Shown here: positions 27,521 to 37,547 of the stretch, piece after piece
Numbering within the stretch: the stretch's first letter is position 1
Layout of the letters: the number at the start of each line of letters is the position of its first letter
NCBI GenBank assembly: GCA_963723965.1
Contig: CAVRSV010000006.1
Span: 62,001 to 126,000 of the forward strand
DNA: 64,000 nucleotides
DNA from: JARRKC01 sp963723965
GTDB taxonomy: Bacteria; Acidobacteriota; UBA6911; RPQK01; JAPXNP01
Reading direction: 5' to 3'
The notes under the pieces: generated by a model
Database searches by the model: none
Told to the model about the DNA's origin: nothing
The model's input: only the letters and a program-made list of their open reading frames with translations
Translations under genes and position numbers: made by a program

Positions 27521-30500
27521 TCACTGCGGGAGCGTTGTGGCTCCCTCGATCGGGATAGGAGCGATCACGCTGGGTGGGACGATCGCGTAGTAGTTCAGAG
27601 CCCAGTCGGCAAAGATTTCCACTCCGACGATCGGGTAATCCGCAAACACCCGAAGGTAGCCGGCGGAGCGGCTCCCCAGGTCTGGAAACAGCTCGGAGAC
27701 GAGACGGGATTCCTGTCCCAGGGCAAAAAGGGAGAACCGCTTGGACGAAAGGAGAGTCCCTTCTCCGTCATAGGCTTCCACGGTCACGCCGATGGGCCGC
27801 GGGTTCGGATTCGAAATCGAGATGCCCGTGAAGATCGATGGGTTCGAAGCGAGGTGGCCGAAAATCGCCTCCGTGAAGGGCAGTGTCTGCACCGGGAACG
27901 AGGTCGCAAATCGGAGCCGGCTTTTCTCCCCGACGATTAGATTTCCCGGAACGGCCGTGCCCGCGAACTCGATGGTCAGCGAGCCGGTATAGATCGAATC
28001 CGAATTCGACGAAATCTTGAGGAGCGCTGCCAGGTCACCCTCCCAGGAGCGCTGCGGCCAGAGCCCGACGGTGGCTGCATCCTGCGTCTGTCCACCGTGG
28101 TAGTTGCGCGCCGTCAGCTTCCCCGTGTTCCAGCGACTCTTTCGATTGATCATCTTCAGATTGGTGATGACTTCGAGATCTCGCGACGAACCGGCAGAAA
28201 ACTGAGGAGCATAGCCCAATTTGGTGGAAAAGGGAGACTCCCCCGTCACCGCCATGAGCGTTCCTGGAAACTGGACCAAAGCGACTCCCATGACCCCGCT
28301 TCCTTCGACCACCTCCAGGCTGACGTCGCCGGAGGTGATTCGCATGGGGCGGCCGAAGATCTCGGAAACGGAGCCCCTCAGCATTCCATTTGGGGGAAGA
28401 GAGACGAGCTGAGGCTCGGAGAGGAGCTCGTCCGGTTCTTCGAACTGCTGGCCGGCCCGCGGACTGTACAGGCTGAGTCGAAACGTCACCGGCGCATCCC
28501 ACGGATTGACGATCGCCAGACGGGTCTCCGCCGGTTGCCCTTGAAGTGTGTCCGCTCCTTCGTAGACCCTGGAGAATTCCAGATGTTTCTGGGCCAGCGA
28601 CGTCGCCAGATAGCCGTCCAGTTCATCGAGGCCGTAGCTTCCGAAAAGCGACAGCACCGTGACCTTCGGATTGTCCGTCGTGAGGCGAATCCAGTAGGGC
28701 CCCGTCGGCACGGAACCAAAAAGTTCCCCTGCCAAAGCAGCCCGCTGAGCACGGGCCGGAAGCGTGATGTCGGCGGGATTGCGCTGTAGCGGGAGGACCT
28801 CGCCGTTCACACCGACGGCCGTGAACTGCAGATGAGCGACACTGCCCGAGAGATTGGTCACGGCCACTCCGGTGAATCGGCGGAGGTCGGATTCCGCCAA
28901 CGGCAGCGGGATGGTGAGTCGCACCGGCGCGCTGTGAGTCAGGCGCCGACTCAGTTCCGTCTGGACAGTGTTCTGATTGACTGCATTGCGAGGAGTCACA
29001 CCTCGAAGCGCAAATTGGTGCTCCCTGCCAAGATCCAGTCCCGTGATGATGATGCTCCCCGTTCCCGGCCCGGCTTCGATGCCCGTGGAAACCAGACTCG
29101 AGCTTCCCGGAGTCGAGGACGACGAATAGATGACGAGCGTCTGCGTCGCGGGGGCCGCGTCCGTCCACGAAATCTCGACCGTGTCGGAGCTGAGAACCCG
29201 AAGATCGACCTGCGCCGGAAGTCCCGCCTGTGTCCTCCACCAGTCTTCATACCCCCACGAGAGCTTCTCCTCGAGAAAGCTGCGCATCTCATCGTCCCCG
29301 GGACGAAGTGCGTTCCAGTCGAGGTCCAGGAAGTTCAAGTTCGTGAGGTTCCGAAGCTCTTCGGGGAGTGCCCCAGTCAGCCGGTTGGAACCAAGGTCCA
29401 GTTCAATGAGATCCGTCAAGTCCCCGATTTCGGGAGGGACGGATCCCTCCAGGTGATTTCGGTCGAGCCTCAACTCCGTAAGATGGGTCAATCGAAAGAC
29501 TGCGGCGGGAATCGAAATGAGATCGTTTCCACCCAGGTCCAGTGACTCGAGCGCATCAAGCATCCCAAATGCGTCGGGCAGATCCGTGAGGCGGTTGCCT
29601 CTAATATTAAGCACCTCGAGAGAAGCAAGAGATCCAATCCCACTCGGGAGCGATTCGAGTTCGTTGTCGCCTAGGGTCAGGATTCTCAGGCTTTCCAGCT
29701 CGCCGATCTCGTCAGGTAGCGAAAACAGATCATTGCCGTCCAGTGCAAGGATCTCGAGACTCGCCATGCCACCGACAGTGGCAGGCAACTCGGTCAACCG
29801 ATTGCTGTCTGCAGAGAGCTCGGTTAGTCTCGCGAGATTCCCGACCTCAGGGGGGAGCGCGGTCAGCAGGTTCTTGCCAAGATCGAGAGTCTCGAGTTCC
29901 CTCAGGTTGCCGATCCCGGAGGGAAGGACGGTGAGCTGATTGGTGTTCAAATCGAAAGCGAGGAGATTCTCCAAATTGCCGATCTCGGACGGGATGGAAG
30001 CGAGTTGGTTCGTGCTCAGGTCGAGATTGCAGAGACTCTCGAGATTTCCAATCCCGGAGGGCAGAGAGACAAGTTGATTGTTCCGCAGATTGAGATTGCG
30101 GAGATTCTGCAGGTTGCCGATTTCTTCAGGGAGCGATGTCAGAACGTTGTGCTCGAGGTCCAGGTCGACCAGACTGCCAAGTTCTCCTAATGAGGCGGGG
30201 AGCGAGCTCAGTTGATTCCGGTATAAATCCAGATCAACGAGACCCTGAAGCCCTCCGATCGAGGCGGGCAGAGTCTCCAGTTGACAGTCCGCGAGGTGGA
30301 GGGACTCCAGGTTCTCGAGCTGACCGATCTCGTCGGGGAGCGAAAGGTGGGGATTGCCATACAGGTTGAGTGAGCGCAAGGCCGAAAGTTGACCCACCCA
30401 GGCCCCTAACGCCTCGAGCCCGGCAGACGAAAGATGCAGAGTCGAAAGGGAGGCCAATTGGCCGAGACTGTCGGGAAGTGCGGCGAGTCTGTTGCCAGAC

Positions 30501-31114
30501 AGACTGAGCGTCTCCAGATTCACCAGATTCCCGATTTCAGCGGGTATCGTGTCGAGGCTTCCCCAGGTCACCGCCAGGACTCGGAGCGAGATGAGGTTTC
30601 CGATCGCGGGCGCGAGCGAAAGGTGGTTTGGCGGCAAGGGCGGCGCGGCGGAAGTATGCGGAGGCACTCCGATGATCTTGAGGGTTTCCAGAAAGGGGAG
30701 GTTGACCAGATCGGCCGGAATTTCCCCCTGCATCCCGCCATTCAACATCGAGATCGACACGACGTGCCCGTCTTCCACAGTGACGCCGTACCAATCCGAT
30801 TCGGTGCCGGGGCCGCCGAGCCAGTTGGCCTGGCGAGACCAATTTGCACCGTCGGTGCTCCAGTAGAGAGCAATCAAGGCTGCCCGCTCGGCAGCGGGCA
30901 CTCCCATGGCGGCACAGATGGACGACAGCGCTGCCAGGACCAGCAAAAGCGGAATCACCAGCCGCAGCGGACGCTGAAGCGTCCCGGAGAATTCCCGGAA
31001 GTGTCCAGGAATGCCCCGGCTCGAAGACGCGGATCCTTGTAGAGGAGGCGCGGGACTCGTTCTCGTCGAGGGCTGGGACCGGTCAGAACTTAGCGGCGGG
31101 GCAGGCAGAGACAT
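27521..31114 (-). CDS. Large secreted leucine-rich-repeat protein with shared C-terminal module
   Basis: The 1,197-residue protein has a late signal/anchor helix (LVIPLLLVLAALSSICAAMG) and an LRR cap of the plant-like type (ALIALYWSTDGANWSRQANW). About twenty 23-residue repeats of the form LxxLPxeIGNLxxLexLdLxxNxL follow. A fibronectin-III-like domain (LRVLSSDTVEISWTDAAPAT) is next, then a C-terminal module of about 460 residues that parallels the end of the protein at 22963-26550. The ATG at 31114 was chosen for GGAGAGGGG just upstream. It should be exported and bind proteins or glycans. It converges with the DUF3303 gene. Confidence 0.9.
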   Translation of the reverse strand: MSLPAPPLSSDRSQPSTRTSPAPPLQGSASSSRGIPGHFREFSGTLQRPLRLVIPLLLVLAALSSICAAMGVPAAERAALIALYWSTDGANWSRQANWLGGPGTESDWYGVTVEDGHVVSISMLNGGMQGEIPADLVNLPFLETLKIIGVPPHTSAAPPLPPNHLSLAPAIGNLISLRVLAVTWGSLDTIPAEIGNLVNLETLSLSGNRLAALPDSLGQLASLSTLHLSSAGLEALGAWVGQLSALRSLNLYGNPHLSLPDEIGQLENLESLHLADCQLETLPASIGGLQGLVDLDLYRNQLSSLPASLGELGSLVDLDLEHNVLTSLPEEIGNLQNLRNLNLRNNQLVSLPSGIGNLESLCNLDLSTNQLASIPSEIGNLENLLAFDLNTNQLTVLPSGIGNLRELETLDLGKNLLTALPPEVGNLARLTELSADSNRLTELPATVGGMASLEILALDGNDLFSLPDEIGELESLRILTLGDNELESLPSGIGSLASLEVLNIRGNRLTDLPDAFGMLDALESLDLGGNDLISIPAAVFRLTHLTELRLDRNHLEGSVPPEIGDLTDLIELDLGSNRLTGALPEELRNLTNLNFLDLDWNALRPGDDEMRSFLEEKLSWGYEDWWRTQAGLPAQVDLRVLSSDTVEISWTDAAPATQTLVIYSSSSTPGSSSLVSTGIEAGPGTGSIIITGLDLGREHQFALRGVTPRNAVNQNTVQTELSRRLTHSAPVRLTIPLPLAESDLRRFTGVAVTNLSGSVAHLQFTAVGVNGEVLPLQRNPADITLPARAQRAALAGELFGSVPTGPYWIRLTTDNPKVTVLSLFGSYGLDELDGYLATSLAQKHLEFSRVYEGADTLQGQPAETRLAIVNPWDAPVTFRLSLYSPRAGQQFEEPDELLSEPQLVSLPPNGMLRGSVSEIFGRPMRITSGDVSLEVVEGSGVMGVALVQFPGTLMAVTGESPFSTKLGYAPQFSAGSSRDLEVITNLKMINRKSRWNTGKLTARNYHGGQTQDAATVGLWPQRSWEGDLAALLKISSNSDSIYTGSLTIEFAGTAVPGNLIVGEKSRLRFATSFPVQTLPFTEAIFGHLASNPSIFTGISISNPNPRPIGVTVEAYDGEGTLLSSKRFSLFALGQESRLVSELFPDLGSRSAGYLRVFADYPIVGVEIFADWALNYYAIVPPSVIAPIPIEGATTLPQ

Positions 31115-31295
31115 AGTGTTCCCCTCTCCACGTTGTCTCCCCCTTCCACTCGACAACCTTGCGCCGACTTGAAGATAAAGTCAACGACAAAGCTCCAGTT
31201 TCTTCACTTTGTAGGCAATTTCCTCAAGCTTCCGGTCTTTCATCCCCGAGATTGTCCGGCGCGGTTCCTCCAGCCTGAGGACCAGGCGCCTGAAA

Positions 31296-31339
31296 AACAG
31301 TGTCCCCAACTCTCCCCTGAAGAACAGTGTCCCCGACTC
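31296..31339 (+). repeat. Family-2 repeat, tandem pair
   Basis: Two copies of the AACAGTGTCCCC(A/G)ACTCT core lie 26 bases apart between the LRR and methyltransferase genes. The remainder of 31115-31427 shows nothing else. Other copies are at 32523, 43058, 45286, 51682, 51712, 56581 and 59176. Confidence 0.75.
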
Positions 31340-31427
31340 TCATGCCCGATCGGCGTTCCCGGATGAACCGCGGCCACAACCCACCGAGCTTGTTCTCTCC
31401 TGTCCCCTCCTCTATCCTGTCGGCACA

Positions 31428-32460
31428 ATGCGCGCGGAGCAGCTTGTCACCTTGTATCAGTCGCCCGAAATGGTGCAGCGAAAGTACGCGGGACAACTGG
31501 ACTCGGAGTTCCAGCAGCTCCTGATGGAGGCTTACGCCGGAGTTCCTTCGGAGGAATGCACGTTCTACCACTCCTTCGCGGAGGATGATCGTCTGCACGA
31601 CGGCTTTTGGGACCTCAGGGGTCGGGAAGGCGATTACCTGGGAAGAACCGATCTCGGCAGCTGTCGGGTTCTCGAGTTCGGTCCTGCCAGCGGATACCTG
31701 ACGCTTCAGATGGAAAGACGGGGCGCTCAGGTCGTCTCCTTCGAACTGCCTCCCGGCCATCCCCCGGATCTGGTGCCCCTGCACTCGGCAGACCTGGAAG
31801 CCCATCGGAGATTGGCCATCCAGTTCATGGACCGCATCCGGAACAGCTGGTGGTATCTGCGAAAGACCATGGGTGGAAGCGCGGCCGTCGTTTATGGCGA
31901 TATCTACGATCTACCTCCGGATCTTGGGCATTTCGACGTCGCGACATTCGGGTGCATCCTCCTGCATCTGAGCAACCCCTTCAGGGCCGCACGCCGCATC
32001 GCTGTTGGCCGATGCGATCATCGTGACCGACGTCCTTCAGGGGCTCAGCTATCTTCCCGGACGGGCTCTCCTCGAATTCCACCCGGACATGCGACCCGAT
32101 CTGACCAATTGGTGGGCCCTGACCCCCGTCGGTGTGGAGAGGATGCTCCACGTGCTCGGCTTCCTGCATACCGAGTGCTGGTTCCACTTCCAGCGAAGGA
32201 AGGATCCCGGTGGGTGGGTGGAGACACCCCTGTTCACCGTCGTTGGCCGGAGGGCGGAGGGAAAGCCGCCGCGGCCGCAGATCACGCTCCAGGAACAGGA
32301 GCGCCAGAAAGAGCTGGCAACCGCCTGGGAGCAGCGGACGGAGCGCGAACTGCTCGACACACGCGCGGCCCTGGAAGCCATGCGGCAATCCAGCTCTTGG
32401 CGCCTGACTCGGGGTCTGCGGCTGGCAGCCGATTTCCTGAAGCGAAGGAAGGGAAACTGA
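31428..32460 (+). pseudogene. SAM-dependent methyltransferase, one frameshift
   Basis: The first frame holds a class-I methyltransferase core: motif I VLEFGPASGYLTLQMERRGA, the acidic strand SFELPPG, and FDVATFGCILLHLSNPF. It breaks at about 32004. In the next frame the protein resumes as ADAIIVTDVLQGL and ends at 32460 with a coiled coil and SSSWRLTRGLRLA, a tail common on methyltransferases and glycosyltransferases of glycan clusters. Reading GT instead of GTT at 32003-32005 gives one 343-residue enzyme. Genuine pseudogene or sequencing error cannot be told apart here. Confidence 0.75.
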
Positions 32461-32522
32461 GATATTTCCCTTCCTGTCTGATCACCGGCGATTGAAGGCG
32501 GGACCCCGGGGGCGAGGGGATC

Positions 32523-32541
32523 GAGAACAGTGTCCCCAACT
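32523..32541 (+). repeat. Family-2 repeat copy
   Basis: GAGAACAGTGTCCCCAACT lies 63 bases after the methyltransferase stop. Confidence 0.7.
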
Positions 32542-32606
32542 ACTTTCAACTCCGTCGCCGCCCGGCGAACTTGCGTCTGAGCCCGGCCGCTGGCCGTGAG
32601 AGTAGT

Positions 32607-32649
32607 CCAGGCTTCCAGCCTGGAGTGTCCGGCAGGCTTCCAGCCTGCC
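32607..32649. repeat. Paired GGCTTCCAGCC palindromes
   Basis: Two adjacent near-palindromes, CCAGGCTTCCAGCCTGG and GGCAGGCTTCCAGCCTGCC, are separated by 7 bases. They could form alternative hairpins. No T run follows, so terminator function is doubtful. The rest of 32461-32908 contains no gene I can support. Confidence 0.7.
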
Positions 32650-32908
32650 GGGAGACGCTCCTGCCAGGTTGACTCGGTTCGATTCCAGTCAGGCGCGAGG
32701 CTTTCTGTCCGTCGCTCCTCAAGATGGGCTTCGATTCCAGCGAATCAGAGTAGCCCGTCCCCAGTCCCACCGGACAGCTCGGCCCCTTCTCGCACCTGTT
32801 ATCCCTTGACGCCGCAGGTGCGGGCCGAAGCGATGGACACCGCTCCCTCCGACGCTTCAGGCGGCAGCGCGGACTGCCGGTTTGGCAGCCCGCACTGCCC
32901 GGCCTTTT

Positions 32909-35572
32909 CTACTCCGGCAGCATCAACTGCCCGTTGATCTGGAAGGTCCCCGCGACCGCCGGCGCGCCGGTATCGGGCTGCCCACCACCCACGGAGAGTT
33001 TGTATTCGCCTGCGGCGATGATGTGGTCGCCGGCGTCGGTCACCATGCTCAGATCGCGCGGCGCCATCTCAAAGTGAATCGACTGCGACGCGCCCGCCTC
33101 CAGGTGAACCCTCTGGAACGCCCGCAGGGCCCGGATGGGAGCGCCTTTCACGTCGGGAAAGCTGAGGTAGAGCTGCACCACCTCGTCGCCGGCGCGCTGG
33201 CCGGTGTTCTTCACGGTCACATCCACGGGCAGCGATGCGCCCGCCTTGACACTGTCCGGCGCACTCAACCCACTGTACTCAAACGTGCTGTAGCTCAATC
33301 CATAACCGAAGGGATAGAGGGGCTTTCCCTTGAAGTAGCGGTATGTCCGGCCCTCCATCGAGTAATCCTCGAAGTGCGGCAACTGGCTCACGCCGGTGTA
33401 GAAGGTCACCGGCAGCCGGCCCGCGGGATTGTTCTTCCCGCTCAGCGTTTCCGCGATGGCCGCTCCGCCTTCTTCGCCGGAGTACCAGGCATCCAGAATT
33501 GCGTTCGCTTGCTCGCTGGCCCAGTTCACGGACAGCGCGCTGCCATTCATCAAGACGACTACGAGCGGCTTGCCCGTCGCCGCGACGGCTTCGATCAGAG
33601 CTTCTTCCGGTTCCGGCAGATCCAGGCTGGTGCGGTCTCCGCCGAGGAAACCGGGCTCGTTGACCGGCATCTCTTCGCCTTCCAGTTCGCTGGTGATCCC
33701 GACCACGGCGACCACCACATCAGCGCTTTTCGCCGCCGCGATGGCTTCCGGCGACGGCGCGTTGTCCACCTTGGCCCAGATCAACTCCGCCTGGGGCTCG
33801 CCTTCACCGATATTTCCGTAGGTGACGTTCAGCGCGACTTTCTCCCCTTTCTTCAAGCGCACGCGCCCGACCTTTGCTCCCACACCACTCCTGCTGAACA
33901 GCCGCGCCACAGGGTTTCCGCCGACTGTCACGCCACCAAAGCCCGCGCCGCGAATGCCCAGAAGGTATTCACCGGAATCCGGCGGCGTCAGGAAGCCGGT
34001 CCACTGCACGCTGATCGCCCGCTTCCCCGCGGCCTCCGCCGGGAGATTCGCCTCGCTCAGGTTGACATTCGGCTCAACCCGGGTCGTCAGCGGCTTCGGC
34101 CTCATTCCGGGAGCCATTGGCATTCCCTCCATACTGCCGTACTGCGCTTCCAGCCCGGGCTTTCCATCCGGCGTGGTCAGTAGACTGTCCGGCACGGGAC
34201 TTCCGTCGTTGCGCAGAAACTGCGTACCGGGGACGAAATCGATGTTCGCGTTGGGAAACTCCGCCTTCATGCCTTCCAGCACCGAGACCGAATGAGTCGG
34301 GGTTCCCGTGTAGTTGCCCAGCAACACGCGGGTCTGGTCGGCGAGCGGCCCGACGACGGCGATGCGTTTCACGTCTGCTTTCAGCGGCAGTGTGCCGTCG
34401 TTCTTCAGCAGCACCATGGCCTCATTGGCCAGTTTGCGTGCCAGGGCGCGATGTTCGGGGCTGTCGAGCTTCTTCTCGTCGATATTCGAATAGGGAACCA
34501 TCTCCGGCGGATCGAACATGCCCAGTCTCATCCGCGCCGTGAAAAGACGGACCAACGCGGTATCGATCGAACTTTCGCTGAGGTAGCCCTGCTGCACGGC
34601 CTCGATGAAGGGCCGGTAATCGTGGTCGTCTGTGGCCTTCATAAAGAAGTCCGCACACTCGTTGTCCATGCCCCGTTCGAGCGAAATCGCCGAGGCCTTG
34701 GGTTGAGTGTCGCGGAAGTGGTGCCCGGTGAAGATGTCGCGGACGGCGTCGCAGTCCGAGACGACATAACCCTCGAATTGCCACGCACCGCGCAGCGTTT
34801 GCTCCAGCAGGAAGTCGTTGGCGCAGGCAGGCTCGCCGTTGACGGCGTTGTACGCGCACATCACCGATCCGGCATGGCCCTCGACGACGGCGGCACGAAA
34901 CGCCGGCATGTACGAATCTGCCATGTCGTGCTTGCTTACGTCCACGTCGGCGAAGTGGCGCGTGGGCTCGGGGCCGCTGTGCACTACGAAGTGCTTGGGC
35001 GTAGAGATCACGCGGTAGTAGTGCGGATCATCGCCCTGCATGCCGGTCACGAAGGCGACCGCCATGCGCGCGCTGAGAAACGGATCCTCGCCGTAGGTTT
35101 CCTGCCCGCGTCCCCAGCGCGGATCGCGGAACAGGTTGACGTTGGGCGACCAGAAGTCGAGGCCCTGCATGATGTTGCTGAAACCGCCGTTGGCCTTCAC
35201 CGCCTGCTCATGTTTGATGCGCGCTTCGGTGCTGATGGCCACCGCCATTTCGTGAATCCCCGGAACGTCAAACGTCGCCGCCAGTCCGATCGGCTCCGGG
35301 AACTCGGTCGTTCCGTTGACGGCCACTCCGTGCAGCGCCTCGCTCCACCAGTCGTAGGCCGGAACATTCAGCCGCGGAATCGCCCGCGCCTGGTTCACCA
35401 GTTGCGAGGCCTTCTCCTCGAGCGTCATCCGGCTCACCAGGTCCTTGGCTCGCTCCACGGCCGGCACACTCGTGTCCAGATAGGCGGGTTTGGAATCCTG
35501 CGCCGCTACGCCGCAGACTGCTCCCGTCAGCGCCAGCGCCATGACAATCAATCTCGTTCGCATGTTTTTCAT
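32909..35572 (-). CDS. Glycoside hydrolase family 3 beta-xylosidase/beta-glucosidase with PA14 insert
   Basis: The 887-residue exported enzyme has a signal peptide (RLIVMALALTGAVCGVAAQ). The N-terminal barrel includes YDWWSEALHGVA, typical of the xylosidase branch, and KHFVVHSGPE. The nucleophile Asp273 lies in GYVVSDCDAV. The C-terminal alpha/beta domain (VVVAVVGITSELEGE) is interrupted by a PA14-like insert (ISVQWTGFLTPPDSGEYLLG). A fibronectin-III-like end follows YPFGYGLSYSTFEYSGL. It would release terminal xylose or glucose from plant or microbial glycans in the periplasm. The start at 35572 has GAGG upstream; the longer frame adds a non-homologous leader. Confidence 0.95.
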   Translation of the reverse strand: MKNMRTRLIVMALALTGAVCGVAAQDSKPAYLDTSVPAVERAKDLVSRMTLEEKASQLVNQARAIPRLNVPAYDWWSEALHGVAVNGTTEFPEPIGLAATFDVPGIHEMAVAISTEARIKHEQAVKANGGFSNIMQGLDFWSPNVNLFRDPRWGRGQETYGEDPFLSARMAVAFVTGMQGDDPHYYRVISTPKHFVVHSGPEPTRHFADVDVSKHDMADSYMPAFRAAVVEGHAGSVMCAYNAVNGEPACANDFLLEQTLRGAWQFEGYVVSDCDAVRDIFTGHHFRDTQPKASAISLERGMDNECADFFMKATDDHDYRPFIEAVQQGYLSESSIDTALVRLFTARMRLGMFDPPEMVPYSNIDEKKLDSPEHRALARKLANEAMVLLKNDGTLPLKADVKRIAVVGPLADQTRVLLGNYTGTPTHSVSVLEGMKAEFPNANIDFVPGTQFLRNDGSPVPDSLLTTPDGKPGLEAQYGSMEGMPMAPGMRPKPLTTRVEPNVNLSEANLPAEAAGKRAISVQWTGFLTPPDSGEYLLGIRGAGFGGVTVGGNPVARLFSRSGVGAKVGRVRLKKGEKVALNVTYGNIGEGEPQAELIWAKVDNAPSPEAIAAAKSADVVVAVVGITSELEGEEMPVNEPGFLGGDRTSLDLPEPEEALIEAVAATGKPLVVVLMNGSALSVNWASEQANAILDAWYSGEEGGAAIAETLSGKNNPAGRLPVTFYTGVSQLPHFEDYSMEGRTYRYFKGKPLYPFGYGLSYSTFEYSGLSAPDSVKAGASLPVDVTVKNTGQRAGDEVVQLYLSFPDVKGAPIRALRAFQRVHLEAGASQSIHFEMAPRDLSMVTDAGDHIIAAGEYKLSVGGGQPDTGAPAVAGTFQINGQLMLPE

Positions 35573-35751
35573 AAGTACGTCCTCACAGCCAGGGATGCCA
35601 TTGATTTCCGGGCACCAAGCTAGTTCATGCAGGGTGGGAATGTCAAAGCACAGCCAGAGGATGTCTCCCGTAACAAATGCGAGCGGCACCGTCCCGGCGC
35701 GAAGCGGGAAAGCACAAGCCCGTCGCGCAAAGAGAATGAGGCGTCCTTTTG

Positions 35752-35996
35752 GGACTTCGAGATTCCTCGCTACCGGTGGTCGGCCTCCCGCTGGAGTGGA
35801 GACGGTGGGCCGCCGGCATGCCGTCAGCGCAGCGCGGGGTTAGGTCGTCGCAAAGACCGCTGACTCCCAAGCACTCTTCCGGTGGCTCCGTTCCTGGGCA
35901 GATGTCATCGAGTTCGAGATCGAGCCGGTTCTGAATGATCAGGAAGCCGCCTCGGTGCTGCAAGAACCCCCTCGCTGAAGCCCCGTTTCCGACTGC
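35752..35996 (+). pseudogene. Degraded partial duplicate of the DUF3303 gene
   Basis: About 245 bases closely match 27178-27422, including GAAGCCCCGTTTCCGACTGC just past the stop. The reading frame is kept (SWADVIEFEIEPVLNDQEAA) but a TAG at 35841 replaces the Trp codon of ARGW, and the first 17 or so codons are missing. It is therefore a recent-looking duplicated pseudogene. The rest of 35573-36140 shows nothing. Confidence 0.8.
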
Positions 35997-36140
35997 CGCC
36001 AGGAATCCCGACCCGGTTCCACCCGATGGAAGCTCGCGGCTCACGTACGACGACGCTGGGAGCCTCCGGGGCCAGGGTGAACGCGGTCCGACACCATTCT
36101 CGTACCCAGGGTTGGATCCGAAGGCCCGAAAGGCCCTCCA

Positions 36141-37286
36141 TCACCCCGTCTGTGTCCCGCCCAGCAACCGAGCATTAGCTAGACGTCGCTTGAACGGTCC
36201 ATCGACCGAACCCGCCGAGAGGGCCGACGAAATGGCCAGGAACTCACCCAGGTTCTCGGGCGTCACCAGTCCCACCAGCCGACCTCGATCGAGGACGGGA
36301 AGGATGTTGCACTGGCAGGTCTGCAGGCGGTTGAATACGCCCTCCAGCATCTCACCGGCCTGGACCGTTTCGATCCCCGTGTCCATGATCTGACCAACCG
36401 TGAGCTCGGTGTTCCGGCTCGCCAGCGCACGCAGAAGGGCCGGACGGGTCAAGACGCCGACGACGGCACCATTGTCAACGACGGGAAAGTCCTCTTGATA
36501 TCCGGACAGAATCAGGCCGATCACGTCCTGCAACGTATCGGTTGGAGACAGTTGCCTGAAATCGGTCACCATCGCCGCCCGGACCGGGATGCCTCCAAGA
36601 GCTGATTTGGCTTGGACCTGGGATGCCTCCTGGGCCGCACCGATCCAGACGAAGAGGGCGATCAAGATCAGGAACGGGTTGAAGAAGAGCCCGAGGAATC
36701 CAAATAGAAGTGCCATTCCTTGCCCGGTCGTTGCCGCAAGCTGGGTTGCTCTCGGATAGCTCATCCGGCTCGCCAGAAGGGCACGCAGCACCCGTCCGCC
36801 ATCCATGGGAAAGGCCGGCAACAGGTTGAAGAGCACAAGGAAGATGTTGATCACCATCAGACGCTCCACAAACGGACCGCCCGCAATCGACAACGAACCC
36901 AGGGGCTCGAAGGTGTTGGACACGATCAGCCAGACAGCCAGGAACGCAGCGATCCCCACATTGACCAGGGGCCCCGCGATGGCCACCCACAGTTCCTGAC
37001 GCGGCTTCTCCGGCATACGCTCGAGGCGTGCGACCCCGCCGATCGGCAGCAACGTAATGTCCCGCGTGCGGATGCCGAACCGCCGGGCGGCGAGGGCGTG
37101 GCCGAACTCGTGCAGAACGACACACGCAAAGATCGCCAGAACGAACATCACTCCGCCGATAACATGCGACAGACCCAGGCCGCTCATTCCATGCGTGAGA
37201 ACGACCCAGGCAATGATCAGCATGAAGGTGGCATGTATGTAAACGGGGATTCCTGAAAACTCAGCAATCTTCCATGACCATTTCAT
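36141..37286 (-). CDS. Site-2-protease-family (M50) zinc metalloprotease with CBS pair
   Basis: The 381-residue membrane protease has zinc site His59-Glu60-x2-His63 (VVLHEFGHALAARRFG) and the third ligand Asp162 in FPMDGGR. Six or so transmembrane segments are followed by two CBS domains (about residues 235-355), which usually bind adenine nucleotides and regulate activity. This is the SpoIVFB-like subgroup, which cleaves membrane proteins within the bilayer. Target unknown. It stands alone and is divergent from the GH67/GH20-like gene. Confidence 0.95.
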   Translation of the reverse strand: MKWSWKIAEFSGIPVYIHATFMLIIAWVVLTHGMSGLGLSHVIGGVMFVLAIFACVVLHEFGHALAARRFGIRTRDITLLPIGGVARLERMPEKPRQELWVAIAGPLVNVGIAAFLAVWLIVSNTFEPLGSLSIAGGPFVERLMVINIFLVLFNLLPAFPMDGGRVLRALLASRMSYPRATQLAATTGQGMALLFGFLGLFFNPFLILIALFVWIGAAQEASQVQAKSALGGIPVRAAMVTDFRQLSPTDTLQDVIGLILSGYQEDFPVVDNGAVVGVLTRPALLRALASRNTELTVGQIMDTGIETVQAGEMLEGVFNRLQTCQCNILPVLDRGRLVGLVTPENLGEFLAISSALSAGSVDGPFKRRLANARLLGGTQTG

Positions 37287-37547
37287 CGTTTTGCACCTCT
37301 ATCGAATCGAGGGTTCGTCACATTGCTCAGCCGACGAAGCAGTTGTGAACGAAGTTGAACTGCGTCTTCGGACCCGATTTGTAGTTCGTGCAGAAAAGAC
37401 TGCACCGGAGGGGAAAAGGTTTCAGACAGGCGGGCCCGCGTGCCCGGTGCTTACGGGGGGGCAGACAATGAGCGGGGATCGGGTCTGATTGCCCCGTTTT
37501 CGGTTGGCGATCCGCATGGTAGAGTGGCCGCCGAAGGGATCTAGACG

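Noticed and set aside
31296..31339. Tandem family-2 cores as a mini CRISPR array
   Set aside because: Only two short units, no constant spacer length, no cas gene, and the core recurs singly elsewhere.
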